Below, one piece after another: positions 57,944 to 64,000 of a stretch of 64,000 bases of DNA. The position numbers were made by a program, and so were the translations under genes. Positions within the stretch are counted from its first letter, which is position 1. Every line of letters starts with the position of its first letter. This stretch comes from Otatea glauca (lineage: Eukaryota; Streptophyta; Magnoliopsida; Poales; Poaceae), in assembly GCA_036346275.1 (NCBI GenBank), contig JAYEVK010000374.1, positions 1 to 64,000 of the forward strand. Reading direction: 5' to 3'. The notes under the pieces are model-generated. The model saw only the letters and a list, made by a program, of their open reading frames with translations. It was not told the origin of the DNA and did no database searches.

Positions 57944-59137
57944 CCGTAGAATTCGGGTTCACAGTGTTTGAACGGGGAAGGGGAGGTTGCGGCTGATTCT
58001 GGCGTTCTCGGTGAAGTGGCGCACGAGGTCTCACACCGGCAAGGGGGCAGCAAGGACATGACCAGGTATGGCATGGGAAAAGGCCAGAACAAACGTGGCT
58101 TCAGCCGCTCGCTCGGGCGTCGAGATCGGCGCTGAGACGTAGAGGCGCGAAGTCTTGGGCGCAGGCGGCTGAGGAAAGCACGCGCAAGGAGAAGAGGAGA
58201 AGAGAGGCAGCGGCTGACGAGCGGGACCGGGGTCCACCGGCAGTGAGAGAAGCGTTTTTCCCGTTGCCGCCAGCAGACGTTACGGCGAGGGGGTGGCCCA
58301 CACGTCAGTGAAAGAGGATGAGGCAAATGGATAAGTGTAGCCGGGACAAGCTCCATGTGATCATTAAAACGGCCATCAAATCATGGTGGATTATTCTGAA
58401 ACTTTTTTACCGATCTCTCCTGGTAGCTTTCTTACTTCAGTAAAATTTGTAGGCCAAAATATCCTGTAATGAATTAATTAAAATTCTGACACTGTACATC
58501 AGCCAGAATTTATATTTCGAGTTTTTATTTCTTTGAGGGTTCAAATTGTATTATTTATTTTTTAAACTTTTATGAAGAGTTATATATAGGTGAAGGATAT
58601 CTCTGTAAAATTTTCAAATCAAAATATTGGGTATTTATTATATAAAAATTCTGACATGATAATTTTTAGATTTTTGAAGCCTCTGTTTTTGAATTTTTAG
58701 AAAATCTAAATTACATGTTAAATTCCTGAAATTTTTACCAGGGATAAATTCTATCCTGAGGGTGTTATGTTAATTTTTATGGCTCCATATAAACTTATAA
58801 TATTTTAAATAAATTCTGACCTACACTGTTTCTAGTCAAAAGAGGTGTCATTCATTTTATTTACTCTCTTTTCTGTGCATAAAATTTTTACTTGTTGATT
58901 TTACTGACTTACCAGTTTGGTTAGGGTTCCATGGTAAATTTTCCAAAATTTATCTTTTACCATTTTATCTTGTTACCATTATCCATTCTTTTAAATCTAT
59001 TTGTTTGATTTTCCATTCAATACAAAAAATCCAGGAAAATCCAAATAAATTCCAATAATGTCAGGAAAAATCAGAAATAAATATATTAAAATTCAAAATA
59101 TTAATTTTTATATTATTGCATTTTTCGGGATGTTACA

Positions 59138-59256
59138 TACTACATCTGAAACTCCTTCAGATAAAGCAAAGTCTGAACCTCACTCCAAACCAAAACATGA
59201 TACCAATCTAACTCAATCTCTGACGTTAAACTTCATGCTCAAGATTATCAGTAACA
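59138..59256 (-). repeat. First part of copia C2 3' LTR
   Basis: On the minus strand the LTR starts TGTTACTGATAATC at 59256, directly after the polypurine tract, and is interrupted at 59138 by LTR D (duplication TACTA at 59138-59142). It continues at 37291. Confidence 0.55.
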
Positions 59257-59258
59257 AA

Positions 59259-59270
59259 TCACCCCCTAAT
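59259..59270 (-). other. Polypurine tract of copia C2
   Basis: The minus strand reads ATTAGGGGGTGA just after the RNase H stop region and just before TGTTAC. Confidence 0.65.
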
Positions 59271-59284
59271 CTTGATGCACCTAG

Positions 59285-59745
59285 CTAGACTTCGATCAAG
59301 CCAATCTTCTTGCGTAACTCCAAGAACTTGACATGCCCAAGTGGCTTTGTTAGAATGTCAGCTAGTTGATCATCCGAACTGATGTACTCCACCGTAACAT
59401 TCCATCCTTCAACACACTCCCTAATGAAATGGTACCGAGTATCAATGTGCTTACTTCGATCATGGATGACAGGGTTTTTGCAGAGAGAAATCGCAGACTT
59501 GTTGTCAACCTTGAGAATTGCGCAGCTAGGGTCCTTCATCAAATCACTGAGTAGCCGCCCAAACCAAATTCCCTGGCATGCTGCAGTTGTGGCGGCTATG
59601 TACTCTGCTTCACAGGACGATAGAGCCACTACCTTCTGCTTCTGAGACTGCCAGCTAATCAAGCTCTTTCCAAGCAGAAACAACACACCAGTTATGCTTT
59701 TGCGATCATCGACGTCGCCTACCATGTCGCTGTCATTGTACCAAA
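59285..59745 (-). pseudogene. pol: Copia C2 RNase H
   Basis: The open frame 59725-59285 (147 codons with stop) shows GDVDDRKSITGVLFLLG (first Asp region), SLISWQSQKQKVVALSSCEA (catalytic Glu in SCEAEY), LKVDNKSAISL (catalytic Asp), KHIDTRYHFIRE and DQLADILTKPLGHVKFLEL near the end. These are the full set of copia RNase H landmarks, and the C-terminus is complete. A frameshift at about 59750 separates it from RT. It removes RNA from the hybrid during cDNA synthesis. This is the best-preserved domain of C2. Confidence 0.87.
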
Positions 59746-60760
59746 TTAAGTGAGGCTCTTCTTCCGTTCATAACAACAACCCATATTGCACGTACCTTTA
59801 ATGTACCGCAAGATATGCTTTACAACTACTAAATGTTCAGTCGTTGGATCCTCCATGAATCGGCTCACATAATCAACCGAATAAGCAATATCGGGCCTTG
59901 TGTGCACTAGGTATTTCGGGCTCCCCACAACACTTCTGTAGAACGTAGCATTAGTAGGAGGGCTATTGCTCACCTTGCTCATCTTGAGCCTTGCCTCCAT
60001 GGGGACTTTGCATGGATTACAGTCACTCATGCTGCACTTCTCCAAGATCTTCAATGCATAAGCCGATTAACTGAGCATGATGCCAATGTCAGTCTGTTGT
60101 ACTTCTATACCTAGGTAATAGCTCAGCAAACCCAAGTCGCTCATGCTGAACAACCTCTTCATCTCCTCCTTGAACTTTTCAATCTCTTGTGGATGTGTTC
60201 CTGTGATAATCAGGTCATCAACATACACACCTACAAGCAAACTCGATGAGCCAATAGCTCTCCTGTACATAGCATGCTCCGAAGGGCTTCTCTCAAAACC
60301 GAGTGACATGAGGCTACCGTCAAGCTTCGAGTTCCACACCCTTGGGGCTTGTCTCGAGCCGTAAAACACCTTCTTGAGCTTCATGACCTTTTGCTTATTG
60401 TCCTCATCCTCAAAGCCAAGCGGCTGAGCCACATAGACTTCTTTCTCAAGATCACTATTGAGAAAGGTTGATTTAACATCCAAGTGGTGAACTTGCCACC
60501 CTTCATGCGCTGCCAAAGCTATGAGTAGCCGCATCGACTCTAGTCGTGTGATCGGCACAAACACCTCTTCAAAGTCCATGCCCTGTCTTTGCACATAACC
60601 TTTTGCTATGAGTCATGCCTTGTGCTTCACCATAGCACCATGTGAGTCCTTGACCTTATAGACCCACTTCAAGCCAATGGGCCAATGCCCACCTGGTAGA
60701 TCTATGATTTGCCATGTCCCATTCTCCTTAATGGACTTCATCTCCTCTTGCACTACATGG
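59746..60760 (-). pseudogene. pol: Copia C2 reverse transcriptase
   Basis: The frame 60594-60067 holds GMDFEEVFVPITRLESMRLL, HHLDVKSTFLNSDLEKEVYV (first catalytic Asp), KKVFYGSRQAPRVWNSKLD and GVYVDDLIITG (YVDD at residues 124-127). One TAA at 60067-60069 interrupts the frame; after it the frame 60054-59746 continues with LEKCSMSDCNPCKVPME and RPDIAYSVDYVSRFM. The N-terminal part (about 60600-60760) is shifted. Apart from that stop and one or two shifts the domain is complete. The stop is at a place where Gln is usual, consistent with CAA to TAA. Confidence 0.85.
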
Positions 60761-60762
60761 CA

Positions 60763-62096
60763 CTAGCACTTTGTGCTACTTGGCATCAGCATAGCTCCTA
60801 GGTTCTTCTGCCGCCATGAAGAGCTCAGCTTCGGGCATGTTGTTTTAGAGGTCCGCCAGCATGCGATATTGCCATTGTGCGCTATCTGAGGTGGATGAGG
60901 TATTACTCGGTGAGGTTGCAAACTCCCCACCACTTGGTGCTGGTTGTGTCGCCATTGGTGTAGCAACCAGCGAGGAAGGCATGCCGGTGTATGTGACCCA
61001 CTATTGGGCGTGCCAGCCGATGTAGCTGAAACCGACGCCTCCCAATTCCCATGTGATGGTGCATCCCCGTTTCCTGTGACATAAGAAAATAAGTACTCCG
61101 CAGTGAAGATATCATTTGGAGCCGTTAGTACTTGATCATCTGTAGGTTCACCCCACTTCCACTTTGCCCCTTCATCAAAGACAACATCGCGCGTGACGTG
61201 TACGCGTTTGCTGTTTGGGTTGTACACATGGTAAGCCTTGGAGTCAGGCTCATATCCGATGAAGACCATGGGCATGCTCCTGTCATCAAGCTTCTTCAGG
61301 TTTGGCTTCATCTCCTTGACATGCGCCACACACCCTAACGTGCGAAAATGGTGCATGTTCGGACGTCTCCCGTATCACACCTCGTAAGACGTCTTGCCAT
61401 CGACATTGCGGGTTAGTGCGTGGTTAAGGATGTAGACAGCCATCGTCACTGCCTCACCACAAAATTTCCCTGGCATGTCCTTTGCCTTCATCAGACTCCG
61501 CACCATCACGACCACGGTCTAGTTGCGATGCTCAACGACGCCGTTCTGCTGTGGGGAATATAGTGCCATGAGATGCCGCTTGATGCTGTAGTCCACACAA
61601 TGTTTGCCAAACTCCGTGGACGTGAATTCACCACCACGGCCAATGCGGAGTGCCCGCAGCTTGCGCCTAGCCTCCAACTTGACGCTCACCTGAAACTTCT
61701 TGATTGCAGCCGCTGCCTCATCCTTTGACTCCAAGAGAGTCAGCAACATGTAGTGGCTTAGATCGTCAACCAAGAGCAGGAAGTATTTCTTTCCCCCAAG
61801 TGTTGTCGGTGTGATAGGACCACATAGATCAACATGTACTAGGTCCAATGGGTTCTCCGCACAGTAGGTCGCCTCCTGTGGGAACGGGGCGCGCCGCTGC
61901 TTGCCCACGAGGCAACTATCACATATTTTTCCGACTTGATCAATCTATGCAACCCTCTCACCATCCTGTGCTGCACCAACTTGCGAAGCGCCTGAAAATT
62001 CAAGTGTCTATAGCATGCGTGCCAACACCAAGCATCTTCGCTACACCTTGTCGCCAAACACACAAGTTGTGCTTGACTAATGTTAAGAACATACAA
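60763..62096 (-). pseudogene. pol: Copia C2 integrase
   Basis: Pieces on the minus strand: HACYRHLNFQALRKLV (N-terminal zinc-binding His/Cys region, about 61970-62020), HVDLCGPITPTTLGGKKYF with LLLVDDLSHYM (core, first Asp, about 61740-61840), LRIGRGGEFTSTEFGKH (about 61600-61660) and SPQQNGVVEHRN (third catalytic residue Glu, 61519-61555). The C-terminal GKWKWGEP region (frame 61356-60763) contains HHFRTLGCVAHVKE, VFIGYEPDSKAYHVYNPNSK and VTRDVVFDE. In the second catalytic motif, Gly stands where Asp is normal (LRTDRGGEF in relatives), which would abolish integration. Frame breaks occur near 61500 and 61870. Confidence 0.83.
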
Positions 62097-62138
62097 CTAA
62101 TTCCTTAACCTTTTTACCTTGGTGAGCAGCTTCCTTTT

Positions 62139-63401
62139 CTAGTCACGTATCCATAGCTCCCCATCCTCGAATAGCATCTGGCGGCCATGTTCATCGAGCT
62201 GTCCGAGGCTCACAATGTTGCTGTGGATTCTTGGAATGTAGTAGACATCCATTAGCTGACGGTGCTCGCCATTGTGACATGCGAACATGACTATTTCGCA
62301 TCCATAGATGTCAATGGTGGAACCGTCTCCAAACTTCATTGAACCCTTGATGCTGCAGTCCAGCTTAGTATATTTTGCCTTGCACTCGAACATGTGGTTG
62401 CTTGCCCCCGATTCCAAGTACCAAATGTCATCTTGGCACTTTCCCTCGTGGCCCAGGTGAACTTGTTGTATGAAAGCTTCATTGAGCATGATGCCATTGG
62501 TCACAACTTTTGAGGCTCCTTCGAATGCGCGCATTTGCACAATTAGCAATGTTGGCTCGTCATCCTGAGCCCTCACTAGGTTTGCTTGCTCCTTGTGTTT
62601 GTGTCGCGGCTTGCGACATTCCTTGGTGTAGTGCCCTCGGATTCCACAATTAAACAACTTCACTTTGGATTTATCATGGCCAGCGCTAGGCGTAGCGCCC
62701 TCCTTTACTTTGCGGGTGCCTGCACCTTGGCTGTCATGGCTGCGGCCTTTGTTGCCAGCAGCACTGCTCCTAGCGCTCGGCCCATTGCCTGTGGAGGCCT
62801 CCTGGTCCCTTCGCTTCATGCGTGCCAACCACTCCTCCTCCGCAAAGAGCAAGCGACTGCCCTTACCGTTGTTGTCTTTGACCTCATAGCACTCCTTTAT
62901 AGCCATGAGATAGCCGGTGAGCTCCTCGATGGACAGCGTTCGCAGATCGATCAGTTGTTCGATTGAGATGGCCACCTGCATGTACCTGCGTGGAACAACA
63001 AGCATAAACTTCTTGACAACCTTCTCATCTTCTAGAGTATCTCCAAGTGCACGGATGTTGTTGACGAGGCCTTGCAGCTGCATGGCAAAGTCATTCACGG
63101 ACTCACTGTCCTTCATGTGGATTGACTCGAACTCATTGAGCATTGTCCGCGGTTTCTCCTCTCGGACGTGCTCGACACCCATGCGCATTGTCTTCAAGGT
63201 CTCCCACGCTTGCTTGGCGGAGTCATTCACTGCTAGTGTGGAAAGCATCTCCGGTGTTACAACCTTGAGGATGGCTGCTAACGCCATCTTGTCTTCCTTG
63301 TACACAACATTGCCAGGCTCTATTGCAGTCCATACTCTTTGAGCCTGCAAGTTAACTCTCATCATGAGAGCCCAGTCCGTGTAGTTTGTACATGTGAGCA
63401 T
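62139..63401 (-). CDS. gag: Copia C2 gag and start of protease (420 codons open)
   Basis: The longest intact retroelement frame here. LTCTNYTDWALMMRVNLQAQ at 2-21 and LEDEKVVKKFMLVVPRRY near 123-140 are gag core; a Ser/Gly/Lys-rich linker spans 200-245. The zinc knuckle NCGIRGHYTKEC (251-262) lacks its first Cys (Leu at 249). The protease site reads WYLESGASNHM (327-337), with Glu330 in place of the catalytic Asp. YYIPRIHSNIVSLGQLDEHG (387-406) is the usual pre-integrase stretch. Upstream of Met1 a TGA closes the frame, and the usual 10-15 gag residues before LTxxNY are missing. The first Met was taken as start only because nothing longer is open. With two key residues changed, an active particle is unlikely. 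Confidence 0.85.
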   Translation of the reverse strand: MLTCTNYTDWALMMRVNLQAQRVWTAIEPGNVVYKEDKMALAAILKVVTPEMLSTLAVNDSAKQAWETLKTMRMGVEHVREEKPRTMLNEFESIHMKDSESVNDFAMQLQGLVNNIRALGDTLEDEKVVKKFMLVVPRRYMQVAISIEQLIDLRTLSIEELTGYLMAIKECYEVKDNNGKGSRLLFAEEEWLARMKRRDQEASTGNGPSARSSAAGNKGRSHDSQGAGTRKVKEGATPSAGHDKSKVKLFNCGIRGHYTKECRKPRHKHKEQANLVRAQDDEPTLLIVQMRAFEGASKVVTNGIMLNEAFIQQVHLGHEGKCQDDIWYLESGASNHMFECKAKYTKLDCSIKGSMKFGDGSTIDIYGCEIVMFACHNGEHRQLMDVYYIPRIHSNIVSLGQLDEHGRQMLFEDGELWIRD

Positions 63402-63718
63402 TGTGTAACGTGATCGCTTTCATATTTGCCGTATCATAGTTATGGTAAGGTCTTCTTGTCTTGAACTATGAAATAATGTTTGTTCCCTGCCTCTCTTGGC
63501 AGAACTTCCATGATTAGTATATGTTGATCGAAATTTTCTTCTCTTTAGATATTTCTATAACGACATTTACAAGACACAACTAGTTATAGATTTTGCAATT
63601 GAATATCAAAACATCCTAGATGTATTGAGGCAACAGTTTGTCTGATGAGGAGGGTCTTAAAATATGAACATTTGTAGCACTTTCATCCCCTTTCTTATCC
63701 TAATGTTGATGGATTCCA
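63402..63718. other. Unassigned DNA upstream of copia C2, no LTR or primer site
   Basis: A 5' LTR ending before a TGGTATCAGAGC-type site would be expected on the minus strand here; none is seen. The sequence is AT-rich without a long frame. The 3' part (63657 onward) belongs to a 52-codon frame that runs into the inverted repeat. Confidence 0.5.
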
Positions 63719-63812
63719 AGGCAAACTCCAATTCCATGAATAGTTCATCCTGAAAGTTGTCATGCCCTGATTTATATTTCATTTCATCCTCATCCCCGAA
63801 TGAGAATACCAT
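63657..63812 (-). CDS. Short ORF (52 codons with stop) in left arm of the inverted repeat
   Basis: Minus strand, ATG at 63812 and TAA at 63657-63659. It begins MVFSFGDEDEMKY and contains HDNFQDELFMELEFA, the same protein as read on the + strand in the other arm (63911-64000: MVFSFGDDEVEDK, HDNFQDELFMELDFA). The two differ mostly by conservative changes (Glu/Asp) and third-position changes, so the source was probably coding. Beyond the arm it continues LESINIRIRKGMKV before the stop. The family is not recognised. Confidence 0.4.
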   Translation of the reverse strand: MVFSFGDEDEMKYKSGHDNFQDELFMELEFALESINIRIRKGMKVLQMFIF

Positions 63813-64000
63813 ATGCAGTCCATTTTCACTCTGATCTTGTATAGGAACAAGACCACAGGATTAGAGTGATCTGTTCATATACAAGATCAGAGTGAAAATA
63901 TGGTGCATATGGTATTCTCATTCGGGGATGATGAAGTGGAAGATAAATCAGAGCATGACAACTTTCAGGACGAACTGTTCATGGAATTGGATTTTGCATT
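63719..64000. repeat. Long inverted repeat at window edge (arms about 125 bp, spacer about 33 bp)
   Basis: Left arm 63719-63843 and right arm 63877-64000 are reverse complements at roughly 85-90 percent by eye. They are anchored by CCAATTCCATGAA, GAAAGTTGTCATG, CCCCGAATGAGAATACCATA and TTTTCACTCTGATCTTGTAT. The right arm runs off the window, so the full length is unknown. A transcript would fold into a long hairpin. Confidence 0.88.
63911..64000 (+). CDS. Partial ORF in right arm of the inverted repeat (runs off the window)
   Basis: Open from the ATG at 63911 to the end, 30 codons (MVFSFGDDEVEDK, then SEHDNFQDELFMELDFA). It mirrors the minus-strand ORF of the left arm with one codon fewer. 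It could be the start of a larger gene to the right whose first exon was copied in inverse orientation. Confidence 0.4.

Larger units (their letters stand above)
37297..59137 (-). mobile_element. LTR D: solo chromovirus LTR (about 5.0 kb) split by element E
   Basis: The left part is 37297-38352 and the right part 55191-59137. Read on the minus strand it starts TGTAACATCCCGAAAAATGC and ends GGGGGTCGTCACA. Removing element E and one copy of its duplication leaves about 5003 bp, the same length as the LTRs of E and similar to them throughout. There is no internal coding region, so this is a solo LTR formed by recombination between the two LTRs of an earlier element. A TATA box lies at 57936-57943. 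Flanking TACTA copies confirm both ends. Confidence 0.88.
36876..63410 (-). mobile_element. Copia element C2 (minus), split by LTR D and element E
   Basis: gag-protease (62139-63401), integrase, RT and RNase H (to 59285), a polypurine tract (59259-59270) and a 3' LTR (59256 down to 59138, then 37291 down to about 36876) are in copia order on the minus strand. The 21.8-kb insert between 37297 and 59137 interrupts the 3' LTR. No LTR or primer site is visible between the gag start (63401) and the inverted repeat at 63719, so the 5' end is missing or unrecognisable. Without the inserts the remaining element is about 4.7 kb. Confidence 0.75.

Overview
The window looks like intergenic, heterochromatic DNA from a large plant genome, most likely a grass. 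It is almost entirely nested LTR retrotransposons. Evidence: gag-pol remnants of three retrotransposon lineages (Ty3/gypsy Tat, Ty3/gypsy chromovirus of Tekay/Del type, and Ty1/copia), LTRs of 3 to 5 kb, initiator-Met-tRNA primer sites, polypurine tracts and 5-bp target-site duplications. I found no intact host gene, tRNA or rRNA. One broken, non-retroviral coding fragment (about 36.2-36.76 kb) and a protein-derived inverted repeat at the right edge are the only candidates for host-gene sequence.

Left third. Bases 1-13.35 kb are the 3' two thirds of a degraded Tat-type element on the + strand: gag, protease, reverse transcriptase, RNase H and integrase, ending at 4780. On the opposite strand follows a long ORF (5.45-8.6 kb) of the kind found in Tat elements (Transposase_28-like N-terminal half, coiled-coil C-terminal half). 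Then come a 1.8-kb array of 53- and 80-bp tandem repeats, a second small antisense unit, and the 3' LTR. At about 13.36 kb the sequence switches to the 3' end of a chromovirus (integrase, chromodomain, then a 3142-bp LTR, 14375-17516). Beyond it lie an unassigned minus-strand promoter fragment with a 76-bp dimeric repeat, a diverged chromovirus LTR ending near 21129, 1.5 kb of unassigned DNA, and the 5' end (LTR, primer site, GC-rich leader) of a copia-like element.

Middle. That copia leader is interrupted by a complete chromovirus, element B, on the minus strand: 23569-35444, LTRs of 3115 and 3131 bp, duplication CCCAG on both sides. After about 0.75 kb of unassigned DNA and the broken coding fragment, a second copia element (minus strand, gag start near 63401, 3' LTR edge near 36876) begins. 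Its 3' LTR was split by a 5-kb chromovirus LTR, D, now solo (37297-59137, duplication TACTA). D in turn was split by a complete 16.8-kb chromovirus, element E (38353-55185, LTRs of about 4.95 kb, duplication TTAAG). Insertion order on the right is therefore copia, then D, then E.

Right edge. The copia gag-pol (59.3-63.4 kb, minus) is readable but has changed catalytic residues. The last 280 bases form a long inverted repeat whose two arms both carry a related open reading frame.

Three observations stand out. First, all four chromovirus LTR families share a block about 110-150 bp long with several palindromes or hairpins whose stems change in a compensating way between families, which suggests a selected RNA structure. 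Second, elements B and E both carry an extra sense ORF between the primer site and gag; in E it resembles a double-stranded-RNA-binding fold, and in both a coiled-coil-like stretch follows. Third, LTR pairs differ mainly by CAG/CTG to CG-type changes and homopolymer length, which points to base-calling error at methylated sites. Many frameshifts reported here may therefore not be real.
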